Of a DNA stretch of 50,458 nucleotides, positions 35,119 to 43,470 are shown piece after piece. Made by a program: the position numbers and the translations under genes. Source of the DNA: Candidatus Poribacteria bacterium (GTDB lineage Bacteria > Poribacteria > WGA-4E > WGA-3G); assembly GCA_012270795.1 (NCBI GenBank), contig JAAXHO010000139.1, forward strand, positions 1 to 50,458, read 5' to 3'. Each line of letters opens with the position of its first letter. Positions within the stretch are counted from its first letter, which is position 1. The notes under the pieces are model-generated. The model was not told the DNA's origin. It did no database searches and worked only from the letters and a program-made list of their open reading frames with translations.

Positions 35119-35985
35119 ATGAAAAAAAAGATCATAATCATAATCATATCTGTTATCGTAGGATTCTTCTTTCTCTCAATCATCATCAACCTTTTGTTTG
35201 GCGGAATGTCCTTTGGACCAAAGGTGGCTGTCCTTGATATATCAGGAATCATCACAAAATCAGATGCAACCATACAACGTCTCCATATCTATCGGGATGA
35301 CCCAAATGTAAAGGCAATTGTTCTTCGCATCAACACACCGGGAGGAAGTGTCGCCCCTGTTCAGGAGGTATTTGCCGAATTGAACAAGTTGGATAAACCT
35401 ATTGTTGCATCAATGGGGAGTACAGCCGCATCGGGCGGTTATTATATCGCTTGTGCTGCCGACACAATAGTCGCAAATCCCGGAACGCTAACGGGCAGCA
35501 TCGGTGTAATAATGCAGTTTACGAAGATGAAAGGGCTCTACGACAAAGTGGGATTAGAACAACAGATTATCAAAAGTGGGCAATTCAAAGATGCTGGTTC
35601 TGCATTTCGCGACCTCACCGATGAGGAAAAAGCAGCTCTGCAAGAGACCGTAGATGATGTCTATAATCAGTTTGTTGATGCCATCTCACAATCTCGTGTG
35701 GATCATCTCACACGAGACGAGATCGTCCAACTTGCTGACGGTCGCATCTTCTCCGGAAAACAAGCACAGTCACATAAATTGATTGACGAATTAGGGAACT
35801 TGCAGGACGCAATCAAAATTGCTGGTAAACTGGGAAATATAGATGGAACTCCCAAAGTTCTCAGAACACAGAGAAAAAAGTCACTTCTTGAAACTATACT
35901 CGGAATTGAACAGAACCAGCAATTAGATGATATTATTAACTTCTCCGGTGTCTCATTCAGATATGAACTCAGCCTCGGAAATTAG
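35119..35985 (+). CDS. sppA: Signal peptide peptidase SppA, 36K type (S49)
   Basis: Membrane-anchored serine protease degrading leftover signal peptides. One N-terminal helix (IIIIIISVIVGFFFLSIIIN), then the ClpP-like fold: LRINTPGGSV, catalytic serine S105 in GSTAASGGYYIACAAD, and general-base lysine K157 in IKSGQFKDAG, 52 residues apart as in Bacillus SppA. TGSIGVIMQF and the oligomerising C-terminus are present. The length of 288 residues fits the short type. No ribosome site is obvious before the ATG. It is followed by the CLP1/GRC3-like gene 12 bases later. Confidence 0.95.
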   Translation: MKKKIIIIIISVIVGFFFLSIIINLLFGGMSFGPKVAVLDISGIITKSDATIQRLHIYRDDPNVKAIVLRINTPGGSVAPVQEVFAELNKLDKPIVASMGSTAASGGYYIACAADTIVANPGTLTGSIGVIMQFTKMKGLYDKVGLEQQIIKSGQFKDAGSAFRDLTDEEKAALQETVDDVYNQFVDAISQSRVDHLTRDEIVQLADGRIFSGKQAQSHKLIDELGNLQDAIKIAGKLGNIDGTPKVLRTQRKKSLLETILGIEQNQQLDDIINFSGVSFRYELSLGN

Positions 35986-35997
35986 CGGTTATCCTCA

Positions 35998-37146
35998 ATG
36001 TATCGCAAATACCACATTAACTCAGATTGGATGAGAATTGCCAAACAAATTGTATCACCTAACCAGAGAATTTTCGTTCTCGGTGCACCCGATGCGGGAA
36101 AAACAACCTTCTGTAAATTCCTCGTTGATTATGCTTGTGCGTCATCGCTAAAAGTTGCACTTGTTGACGCGGATATTGGACAATCTCAAATCGGGCCTCC
36201 CACCACAATAGGCATGAAACTGTTTGAAGCTTTCAAAGTAGAGGGAACGCTTCAATTACCTTTCGGTGGTTATCAAACTACCCAACAAAACCTTGCCCCA
36301 GTTAACAAATCAGATAAAGATGTTCTAACAACTTCACATGCAAAATTAACGCAAAATGCCGACAGGCTATACTTCATTGGAGCATTGTCCCCTATCCGCA
36401 ATCTGCTGACGGTTTTATCTGGCACTCGTCTAATGGTAGATGCCGTACTTGACACAGATGCTGATGTGACTATAATTGATACAACCGGTTACATCCATGA
36501 ACGCGCTGCTATATACCTAAAGCAGAGCAAAATAGACCTTATCCAACCACACCATATCGTTTGTATCGGCCGGTCCAATGAATTTGAGCAAATCGTCGGC
36601 TGCTACAGGAACCTCAGTTGGGCAACAATACACTATCTTTCGCCACATAAATCAATCCGTACAAAAAGTCGTCCTTTACGAAAACGTAATAGAAAAAATC
36701 TGTTTAAGCAATATTTCTCAGACAGTCAACTCCAAACGATTCCTTTTGAACAAATTCGGGGTGCGCGAACACCTTTCTTTAATGGTAGAATAGCAAACCA
36801 AAAGGAATTAGAGATACTTTCTGGACTGACTGAAATCGAAATTCTACATGCTGAATGGGGACACCGCTCCTTATGTCTAATTGCACGAAGAAAAATACCT
36901 TATACTACATCTAATTACCTAAAAAACTATCTCAGTTTATCCACCGTTTCTTATGAGCGATCAACATATTTTGAACAACGACTTGTGGGTATGCTTGACG
37001 AAACTGGAAATACAGTAGCAATCGGTATAATTGAAAATATTGACTTTGACAAAAAAGAATTTAACATCCGCTGCAAATCGGAAATTGCTGCTAATATAAA
37101 AGTACTGCAGTTCGGTGACTATCAGTTTGTAGATAAAATTAGTTAA
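35998..37146 (+). CDS. CLP1/GRC3-like P-loop protein (putative polynucleotide 5'-hydroxyl kinase)
   Basis: The N-terminal P-loop domain matches the CLP1_P family: Walker A GAPDAGKTTF (G29-T36 region), then VALVDADIGQSQIGPPTTIG near residues 60-78, the hallmark D-x-D-x-G-Q-S segment, YFIGALSP, then VTIIDTTGYIHE (Walker B/switch-like). The C-terminal 150 residues (LIARRKIP, VGMLDETGNTVAIGIIENID) resemble the beta-rich accessory domain of the family. Eukaryotic and archaeal members phosphorylate RNA or DNA 5'-OH ends; bacterial members are little studied. It lies tightly between sppA (12 bases) and the ABC exporter (27 bases), so it is probably in one operon. Kinase activity is inference. Confidence 0.8.
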   Translation: MYRKYHINSDWMRIAKQIVSPNQRIFVLGAPDAGKTTFCKFLVDYACASSLKVALVDADIGQSQIGPPTTIGMKLFEAFKVEGTLQLPFGGYQTTQQNLAPVNKSDKDVLTTSHAKLTQNADRLYFIGALSPIRNLLTVLSGTRLMVDAVLDTDADVTIIDTTGYIHERAAIYLKQSKIDLIQPHHIVCIGRSNEFEQIVGCYRNLSWATIHYLSPHKSIRTKSRPLRKRNRKNLFKQYFSDSQLQTIPFEQIRGARTPFFNGRIANQKELEILSGLTEIEILHAEWGHRSLCLIARRKIPYTTSNYLKNYLSLSTVSYERSTYFEQRLVGMLDETGNTVAIGIIENIDFDKKEFNIRCKSEIAANIKVLQFGDYQFVDKIS

Positions 37147-37173
37147 GTTATCATATAATCAAGGCGATGATTC

Positions 37174-38997
37174 TTGCAACAAAAAAACATCCTTAGACGG
37201 TTTCTCCGTTATCTTACACCATTCACAGTTTCTATTCTCTTAGCGATGGGTTTCGCACTGGTCTTTTCTTTATGCGATTTGGGACGCATGCAGATTTTAG
37301 CCAATACGCTTGATTCCCTCAAAGAATTAGAAAACTTAAATCAATCCACGGAACCTATCTCTATCCGTTTTTTCGAATTAGACAATATATTTGATGGTTT
37401 TGAATTTACACTAACAAATACTGGAGACGCTATCCGTTTCTATATTTGGCTCTTGCTTGGGGTCATCGGTTTGGTATTTGTTATGGGATTGTTCGTCTTT
37501 GGAACTGATTTTCTGATGGAGCGTGTTGGTAATAAACTGAGTTTAGGTTTAAGAAATGATTTATATGCGAAAATAGTTGCAGCACCACTTGGTGTGTTAT
37601 CAGAAAGCCGAAGCGGTGATGTCATGTCACGCATCACCGATGATGTGAGAACCTTGCAACAGGCAGTCGCTGCAACCTCATCTATCATGCAAGCTGTTAT
37701 CAAAGTCATCGTCTTTATTGCGTTTATGCTATACAAAAATATTGAAATGACCATTTACTCCCTGCTTGTTCTACCGTTAATAGCGTATATTATCTCAAGG
37801 ATCGGGGCGCGCGTTCGCGAAGCCAGTTCAGAAATCCAACAACGTAGTTCGGACATCTTCTCTCAACTCAAAGAAACATTGACCGGTATCAATATTATCA
37901 AGAGTTTCACGACTGAAATGACTGAAATGGACAAGTTTCAATCGGTCACATCCAGTCAATATAGAGCGGCAATTCGACGTGCGCTCTATGCTGTACTACT
38001 CCCACCCGTAATTGACTGGATGGCTGCACTTGGAAGTGCAATCGTCTTCGGCCTCGGATGTTGGCAGGTAATAGAAGGAAAGTTGACTATTGGTTGGTTC
38101 ACAACGTTTGTCGTCATGGTCGGACTTTTGTACAAACCTATTAAGACCATTGGGACTCTAAATAATGTCTTACAACAAAGTCTCGCTTCTGCAGAACGCA
38201 TTTTTGTCATTCAGGATATGAAAGATGAACGGACAAGTTTGTCTGAAGGAAAAACGAAACTTACAGATTTACAAGGTACAGTTGAATTCATGAATGTAAC
38301 TTTTGCCTACAATAAGCATCCTGTTATCAAGAATGTCAGTTTTAAAGCAGAAGCAGGACAGATGATCGCACTTGTAGGACCGAGTGGCAGCGGAAAAACA
38401 ACTCTTCTCAATCTGCTGCAACGTTTTTATGCAATTGATTCCGGGGCAATACTAATAGATAATGTGTCAACCGATGATGTCACGTTGAACTCATTAAGAC
38501 GAAATATCGCGCTTGTACCACAAGATACTTTTCTTTTTGACGGTACTGTTCTGGAGAATATTGGATACGGTTCACCCAATGCAAGCAGGCAGCAGATCGT
38601 TGATGCAGCAATAAAGGCAAACGCACATGACTTTATCACGAAAATGCCAAATGATTACGATACACATATTGAGGAAGCGGGGAGTAACCTATCAGGAGGG
38701 GAAAAACAACGTATCTCAATTGCTCAGGCGATCCTCAAAAATGCACCAATTCTCGTACTGGATGAGGCAACCTCCGCACTTGACACGCAATCCGAGGCTA
38801 TCATTCAGGCATCTTTAAAAAACTTGATGAAAGGTAGAACAAGTTTCATTATCGCTCATCGCCTTTCAACTGTTCAACAGGCAGATAAAATTTTAGTTAT
38901 CAGTGATGGGCAAATCGTGGAAAGGGGTGACCATGCAACCTTATTAGAAAAGGGGGGACTCTATAATAAAATGTGCCAACAGCAACTATTCAGTTAA
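37174..38997 (+). CDS. ABC exporter, fused permease-ATPase (MsbA/LmrA type)
   Basis: Half-transporter of 607 residues: six membrane helices in residues 1-340 with an unusually long first periplasmic loop (DSLKELENLNQSTEPISIRF and onward), and a C-terminal ATPase with Walker A GPSGSGKTT, Q-loop ALVPQDTFLFDGTV, signature LSGGEKQRISIAQAIL, Walker B ILVLDEATSALD and H-loop AHRLSTV. The start is TTG 37174 (an ATG six bases earlier is out of frame), with AAGGCG upstream. Typical substrates are lipids, lipid-linked sugars or drugs; lipid A core flipping is plausible but not shown. Confidence 0.93.
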   Translation: MQQKNILRRFLRYLTPFTVSILLAMGFALVFSLCDLGRMQILANTLDSLKELENLNQSTEPISIRFFELDNIFDGFEFTLTNTGDAIRFYIWLLLGVIGLVFVMGLFVFGTDFLMERVGNKLSLGLRNDLYAKIVAAPLGVLSESRSGDVMSRITDDVRTLQQAVAATSSIMQAVIKVIVFIAFMLYKNIEMTIYSLLVLPLIAYIISRIGARVREASSEIQQRSSDIFSQLKETLTGINIIKSFTTEMTEMDKFQSVTSSQYRAAIRRALYAVLLPPVIDWMAALGSAIVFGLGCWQVIEGKLTIGWFTTFVVMVGLLYKPIKTIGTLNNVLQQSLASAERIFVIQDMKDERTSLSEGKTKLTDLQGTVEFMNVTFAYNKHPVIKNVSFKAEAGQMIALVGPSGSGKTTLLNLLQRFYAIDSGAILIDNVSTDDVTLNSLRRNIALVPQDTFLFDGTVLENIGYGSPNASRQQIVDAAIKANAHDFITKMPNDYDTHIEEAGSNLSGGEKQRISIAQAILKNAPILVLDEATSALDTQSEAIIQASLKNLMKGRTSFIIAHRLSTVQQADKILVISDGQIVERGDHATLLEKGGLYNKMCQQQLFS

Positions 38998-39045
38998 GGA
39001 TTTAGGACAAATCATAAGAAAAATGTGACTTCTAAACAAATAAAT

Positions 39046-39074
39046 TTGACAAAACCGTTTACTTGTGTTATAAT
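39046..39074 (+). promoter_or_regulatory. Near-perfect sigma-70 promoter
   Basis: TTGACA (39046-39051), exactly 17 bases, then TATAAT (39069-39074). No plausible protein gene follows on this strand for over 1.3 kb, so it probably drives a non-coding transcript. Confidence 0.7.
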
Positions 39075-39334
39075 CATGTTTACTTGGCTTGGTATGTGTA
39101 CACTATTTTTCTTATATGCCAATCGGGAGATACGGTTGCCTAAACACATCTACGCCTGTAATAGTTTCCATTTAACGTTAAAGGCATAATACATTTTTAA
39201 GAAAAATGCATATTTGTAAACTATTTGGTGTTTATAACGTCATAATACAATGCAAACCGCTTTAGCATTTCTTCATTACATACTCTTTTTTAGCAAGCCC
39301 AGATCGTTACTGTGGTAAGTTTGTCAATTAAAAA
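39075..39334 (+). ncRNA. Candidate non-coding RNA downstream of a consensus promoter
   Basis: About 260 bases without a supported reading frame, beginning at a consensus promoter and ending at a hairpin (39335-39367). It includes the palindrome TTTAACGTTAAA (39171-39182) and local pairs such as TTTTTAAG/TTAAGAAAAA. I compared it by memory with tmRNA, RNase P RNA, SRP RNA and 6S RNA and recognise none. A 37-codon frame from 39076 starts before the expected transcription start and is not credible. Identity and ends are unknown. Confidence 0.35.
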
Positions 39335-39367
39335 CACAACCCCGAACTGAAGATAGTCAGGGTTGTG
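39328..39367 (-). terminator. Intrinsic terminator of the pentapeptide-repeat gene
   Basis: CACAACCC (39335-39342) pairs with GGGTTGTG (39360-39367). On the minus strand the hairpin is followed by TTTTTAATT, 46 bases beyond the stop codon. It could also stop the plus-strand transcript, though no T-run follows on that side. Confidence 0.72.
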
Positions 39368-39412
39368 ACAGAATGTTCTTGTTTAGTAACTTTAGCAAAT
39401 GATCATATAAAA

Positions 39413-39988
39413 TTAGTTTCGTCCCTGTTTAGTAATTGCACCTTCAAGGTCGCTTTCTCGGTAAATAGCTTCAGACAAATCAACTTCGTAGAGGTATGCC
39501 CCTTTGAAATTAGCACCCAATAACACGATACCATCTAATTTGATTTCACCAAAGATTGCTTCTTCTAAGTTTGCATTTTCAAAGGTAGTTAGACTCCCAA
39601 ACTTTTCGGTTGGCACACATGTTGGACAACCCAGTGTAGCCCGACATAAATCTGCACCACGAAAGTTTGTACCAGAGAGAAGACTCCCACTCAAAAATGC
39701 ACCAAATAGATTGGCATTCTCAAGAGTCGCCTCCTTAAGATTAGCACCTACAAGGTAAGTCCGTAACAACACGGCTTCAGAGAGATCAGCACCTTCAAGA
39801 TTAGCATCGTTTAGGTTTGCATCAGTTAAATCTGCATTTTTCAAATTCGCACCACTTAAATTCGCAGCAGAAAAATCTGCACCGACAAGAGATTGGTTCG
39901 CTAAATCTATATTTTCTAAGTTTTCATTCGCAAAAGATTCACCAGCAGAAATACGTTCTACAACATTACTTTGGCTTTTTTCTTGCAT
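39413..39988 (-). CDS. Pentapeptide-repeat protein
   Basis: 191 residues, nearly all A(N/D)LxxA-type repeats forming a right-handed quadrilateral beta-helix: NLSGANLKNADLTDANLNDA, NLEGADLSEA, NLKEATLENANLFGAFLSGS and, after a break, NLEEAIFGEIKLDG and GANFKGAYLYEVDLSEA. The break near residue 123 holds CRATLGCPTCVPTEKFG, with a CxxC that may bind metal or form a disulfide. No signal peptide, so cytoplasmic. The start is firm: GGAGG 7 bases before the ATG, with a promoter further upstream and a terminator behind, making a single-gene unit. Some such proteins bind gyrase (Qnr/MfpA); nothing here shows that. Confidence 0.9.
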   Translation of the reverse strand: MQEKSQSNVVERISAGESFANENLENIDLANQSLVGADFSAANLSGANLKNADLTDANLNDANLEGADLSEAVLLRTYLVGANLKEATLENANLFGAFLSGSLLSGTNFRGADLCRATLGCPTCVPTEKFGSLTTFENANLEEAIFGEIKLDGIVLLGANFKGAYLYEVDLSEAIYRESDLEGAITKQGRN

Positions 39989-40016
39989 AAAATACCTCCA
40001 TTATTGATGTTTGTTT

Positions 40017-40044
40017 AGTATAAAATTCATAAAGTCCTTGACAA
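40017..40044 (-). promoter_or_regulatory. Promoter for the pentapeptide-repeat gene
   Basis: On the minus strand TTGTCA (40039-40044), 16 bases, TATACT (40017-40022), about 30 bases before the start codon. Confidence 0.6.
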
Positions 40045-40118
40045 AGTTCTATATGCACTTTTGAAACGATAATTTAGCACATTTCTTACACAAATTCAAG
40101 TTTCTTTTAATACAACCC

Positions 40119-40300
40119 ATCTCATAAATCGTAGGAGGGGTTTCTAACCCCGATTTACCATACACGCGATGCTGTGAATTTGGACAAAATTGCATTTATG
40201 AAATACGCCTATCTCATAAATCGTAGGAGGGGTTTCTAACCCCGATTTATCATACACGCGATGCTGTGAATTTGGACAAAATTGCATTTATGAAATACGC
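40119..40300. repeat. Two tandem 92-base copies of a family A element
   Basis: Unit 1 is 40119-40210 and unit 2 is 40211-40300; they differ by about one base (TTTACC against TTTATC) plus the last bases. Each unit starts with CTCATAAATC, contains GGAGGGGTTTCTAACCCCGA and ends CATTTATGAAATACG, so its ends are short inverted repeats (TCATAAAT/ATTTATGA). They lie 130 bases ahead of the sigma factor gene. I see no gene in 39989-40429. Confidence 0.88.
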
Positions 40301-40429
40301 TGTAGTTATATGGTGAAGTAAAGAAAAAAGTATAGAGTTCTTTTAAAAGCATTGAGATTGCTTGAAGGCTATGAAAAAACCATCGATTCTGTGATGCAAA
40401 AATATTTGCGTTGACATGAGGAATAAAAA

Positions 40430-42100
40430 ATGAATAACATTTACCCCTCTGATTCAGTCGAATTGGATATGTTCCCAGCAGAGGAGAAAAAAGCGGAGAA
40501 CAACGCCCCTATAAAGGATGAAACCTTCGCTTATCTGCAGACTATAGCTAAAACCCCGTTGTTGGGGCCCGAACAGGAAAAAGCCCTTTTTGTGGAATAC
40601 CAAAAGGGGATACAGGCATTTGCATCAAGCTTTGAATTGCTTCCAAAATGGGTATACACATCATTAGAATACCCAACTAAAAACCAACATAACGGAGCAG
40701 AAAAAGTACTACCACTACAAAAGGAACATGGACAGGTTGTAACGCAGATTACAGCTCAGATACAATCAATTCATGACTTATTTAATAGATTAGAAAATAA
40801 ACGAGATAAATTAGTTCGGTTAAAGACTAAGATTCTCATGGGAAACCTATATCTATTAAAAAAATATGCAAATGAAGCAGATGCCGATATATCCCATGAA
40901 TTAATGCAAGTAGGTTATCTCAGTCTGATAAAAGCCATAGAAACTTGGATGCCAGAAAATGGGAAGAAGTTCAAAACTCATGCAAGAAAAACCATCCGTG
41001 AAGGCATCAATGCTGGCAGAAAATCGCAAGAAATGAACGGTGTAACTCTTTCTGAACAGGAACAGAACCACTTTTCACGAAGCATAGAACGAGAATCAAT
41101 CAACCAGGCAGAACCACTTGAGGAAACGGAGGAAACACTTTTACTTGACACTTTTGCTTACACACAGTATGAATTTGTCCAACTAATGAATAAAATTCCT
41201 GCTGAACTTTTGGAAGAAACAGTGTATTCAAATATGGGTACAACACACGACGTGCAGTGGACTACACGCACCATAGATCCTCTGTTAGAAACGCTTCGCT
41301 CCGAATTGGACTACGTACAGAACCTTCTGACAAAACTCAAAGAGGCGGATAAACTTGCACACGGCACAAAAATGAAAATCGTTGAAGCAAACTTGCGATT
41401 AGTAGCAAGCATCGCAAAACAACACCACTTCAACAAAACAGCTTTGACATTTCTTGACCTAATGCAAGAAGGCAGCATCGGATTGATGAAAGCTGTTGAG
41501 AAATTTGACCATACACTACGGTTTAGGTTCAGCACTTATGCAACTTGGTGGGTGATGCAATCCATAAAACGCGCCATCGATCAGCAAGGACAGATCATTC
41601 GTGTGCCATGCTATATCGGAGAAACCCGACGATTGATAAAACAGGTTCAATCCAATCTCACTACAAAACTCGGACGGGAACCGACTACCAAAGAAATTGC
41701 AAGCGAAGTGAAACTCACTGAGAAAAAGGTAGATGAAATCTTACAAGCAACAAGAGACCCAATTTCGTTGGACGCACCGATAAATGAAGCATCACCAGAA
41801 GTACCAATCCGAGATATGATACCAGACAACTCACAAATCACGCCTGAAACTGAATTAGTCAATTATTCCAAGGTTGAAGTCTTGGAAGAGGTGCTAAACA
41901 GGACGCTCAATCCGCGTGAAACGCATGTCATAGTACTACGCTACGGGTTGATCGATGGCATTGAATATACGCTCGCTGATATCGGCACAAAACTTGAAAT
42001 CAGCCGTGAACGGGTCAGACAAATTGAAGTTGAAGCTCTCAATAAACTCCGTAGACATGAACCGAAAGAATTGTTGATGGATCTATTTCAAAAGTCCTAA
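40430..42100 (+). CDS. Sigma-70 family RNA polymerase sigma factor with apparently duplicated region 2
   Basis: Transcription initiation factor of 556 residues. Region 1.2-like LQTIAKTPLLGPEQEKAL lies near residues 35-52. The canonical region 2 is at about 314-385 (EANLRLVASIAK, LDLMQEGSIGLMKAVEKFD, FRFSTYATWWVMQSIKRAID), region 3 at 385-465 and region 4 at 475-545 (YTLADIGTKLEISRERVRQI). Upstream, residues about 132-200 (LMGNLYLLKKYA, ELMQVGYLSLIKAIETW, GKKFKTHARKTIREGI) align with region 2 in order but are degenerate. In the intact region 2.4 the usual RQAIT is MQSIK, so promoter -12 reading may differ from RpoD; this suggests a group 2-like alternative sigma rather than the housekeeping one. 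GAGGAA precedes the ATG; a terminator pair follows. Confidence 0.9.
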   Translation: MNNIYPSDSVELDMFPAEEKKAENNAPIKDETFAYLQTIAKTPLLGPEQEKALFVEYQKGIQAFASSFELLPKWVYTSLEYPTKNQHNGAEKVLPLQKEHGQVVTQITAQIQSIHDLFNRLENKRDKLVRLKTKILMGNLYLLKKYANEADADISHELMQVGYLSLIKAIETWMPENGKKFKTHARKTIREGINAGRKSQEMNGVTLSEQEQNHFSRSIERESINQAEPLEETEETLLLDTFAYTQYEFVQLMNKIPAELLEETVYSNMGTTHDVQWTTRTIDPLLETLRSELDYVQNLLTKLKEADKLAHGTKMKIVEANLRLVASIAKQHHFNKTALTFLDLMQEGSIGLMKAVEKFDHTLRFRFSTYATWWVMQSIKRAIDQQGQIIRVPCYIGETRRLIKQVQSNLTTKLGREPTTKEIASEVKLTEKKVDEILQATRDPISLDAPINEASPEVPIRDMIPDNSQITPETELVNYSKVEVLEEVLNRTLNPRETHVIVLRYGLIDGIEYTLADIGTKLEISRERVRQIEVEALNKLRRHEPKELLMDLFQKS

Positions 42101-42115
42101 CACAATCACAATCTC

Positions 42116-42149
42116 ATCTTATGAAGGTGTTTTCTCGCCTTCATAAGAT
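42116..42149 (+). terminator. Strong hairpin after the sigma factor gene
   Basis: ATCTTATGAAGG (42116-42127) pairs perfectly with CCTTCATAAGAT (42138-42149); a short TGTAATTT follows rather than a pure T-run. It may act in termination or mRNA protection. Confidence 0.6.
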
Positions 42150-42176
42150 TGTAATTTCTGATACTTACCAGACAAT

Positions 42177-42206
42177 AAAACCCGCAACCACTTAGGGGTT
42201 TTTTAA
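42177..42206 (+). terminator. Intrinsic terminator
   Basis: AAAACCC and GGGGTTTTTT form a short stem ending in a T-run, 77 bases after the sigma factor stop and ahead of larC. Confidence 0.6.
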
Positions 42207-42243
42207 TTTCACCACCTACCATCCATTCAAAGGACATTCACAA

Positions 42244-43461
42244 TTGAAAGTCGCATATTTTGATTGCTTCTCTGGTATTAGTGGCGACATGGTACTCGGT
42301 GCCATTGTAGATGCGGGAGTTGATGCAGAAATTATCACAACTGAATTAGAGAAACTAAATCTCAACGATGAATTCAGTATCCATTTTCAGAAAACTTCTA
42401 AACACAATATCAGTGGAACACAAGCAATAGTTGAGACCGCACACGAACCAGAAAACCATAAGCATTCCCACGGTCCCAGTAGACACCTTTCTGACATTTT
42501 TTCAATATTAGATTGTAGTCAATTTGAAACAGACATTAGAGATACGGCAAAACAGATTTTTGATAAACTTGCATCAGCAGAAGCGAAAGTCCACGACACT
42601 GACAAACATAAGGTACACCTACACGAAGTTAGCGGAATTGATTCAATAGTGGATATAGTCGGTTCTGTTATCGGTTTAAAGCAACTTGGTATTGAAGAAA
42701 TTTATGCCTCTCCCCTTTCCCTGGGGCGCGGTTTTGTTCGTTGTGCACACGGCATGATGCCAGTGCCTGTACCTGGAACAATGGAACTTCTAAACGGTGT
42801 CCCAATTCGTCAAACTGATATACCCCATGAATTAGTCACGCCTACGGGGGCAGCAATCATCACGACACTGGCTAAAGGCTATGGTGTTATGCCCAATATG
42901 ACTGTTGACAAGATCGGCTACGGTGCTGGCACCAGAGATTTGGATACACAACCGAATCTATTGCGTGTATGCATCGGTGAAAAAAATACTATTGATACTA
43001 AATCCGTCGGACACGATTCCAGTTTCGGCATGAGGGAACAGATAGAAATTATAGAAACTAATATAGACGACATGACCCCTGAAATCTCTGGTTATGTCAT
43101 GGAAAAACTTTTTGAAAATGGGGCATTAGATGTCCTTTTTGTTTCAACACTTATGAAAAAAGGTAGACCCGGTATGCAGATAAACGTTCTCTGTTCTTCT
43201 GACAACAGAGCCCCGTTGATCAAAGTTCTTCTCACAGAAACAACAACATTCGGGGTTCGTTATTATACTGCAAACCGTGTCATTCTCAACAGAGATTTTA
43301 CTGAAATGGACACACAATGGGGCGCCATCCGTGTCAAACATGGTTATTTGAACGGTGTTCTCATTAAATCAACACCCGAATATGAAGACTGCAAGTCAAT
43401 CGCAGAAAAAAACAATATCCCAATCCAAACCGTATACCAAACAGCACTAAAAATGATATAA
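42244..43461 (+). CDS. larC: Nickel-pincer cofactor biosynthesis protein LarC
   Basis: Nickel insertase (cyclometallase) that completes the nickel-pincer nucleotide used by lactate racemase and relatives. Seen: N-terminal YFDCFSGISGDMVLGA, a His-rich metal loop (HEPENHKHSHGPSRHLSD), HLHEVSGIDSIVDIVG, HGMMPVPVPGTMELL, ELVTPTGAAI, and the C-terminal domain with TNIDDMTPEISGYVMEKLF and KKGRPGMQINVLCS. The length of 405 residues is the full LarC1+LarC2 fusion in one frame, unlike Lactiplantibacillus plantarum, where a programmed frameshift joins the halves. The start is TTG, supported by AAAGGA 9 bases upstream. No larA, larB or larE lies in the window. Confidence 0.95.
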   Translation: MKVAYFDCFSGISGDMVLGAIVDAGVDAEIITTELEKLNLNDEFSIHFQKTSKHNISGTQAIVETAHEPENHKHSHGPSRHLSDIFSILDCSQFETDIRDTAKQIFDKLASAEAKVHDTDKHKVHLHEVSGIDSIVDIVGSVIGLKQLGIEEIYASPLSLGRGFVRCAHGMMPVPVPGTMELLNGVPIRQTDIPHELVTPTGAAIITTLAKGYGVMPNMTVDKIGYGAGTRDLDTQPNLLRVCIGEKNTIDTKSVGHDSSFGMREQIEIIETNIDDMTPEISGYVMEKLFENGALDVLFVSTLMKKGRPGMQINVLCSSDNRAPLIKVLLTETTTFGVRYYTANRVILNRDFTEMDTQWGAIRVKHGYLNGVLIKSTPEYEDCKSIAEKNNIPIQTVYQTALKMI

Positions 43462-43470
43462 TACATATCA

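Noticed and set aside
39076-39189. 37-codon frame directly after the consensus promoter
   Set aside because: The ATG lies 2 bases from the -10 box, before any transcription start, and has no ribosome site.
39413-39988. Qnr-type fluoroquinolone resistance determinant
   Set aside because: Only the general pentapeptide fold is shared; the repeat break with CxxC and the lack of Qnr-type loops do not support a gyrase-protection call.
40119-40300. CRISPR-like array
   Set aside because: Only two units, head to tail without spacers; each unit is a palindromic element with inverted ends.
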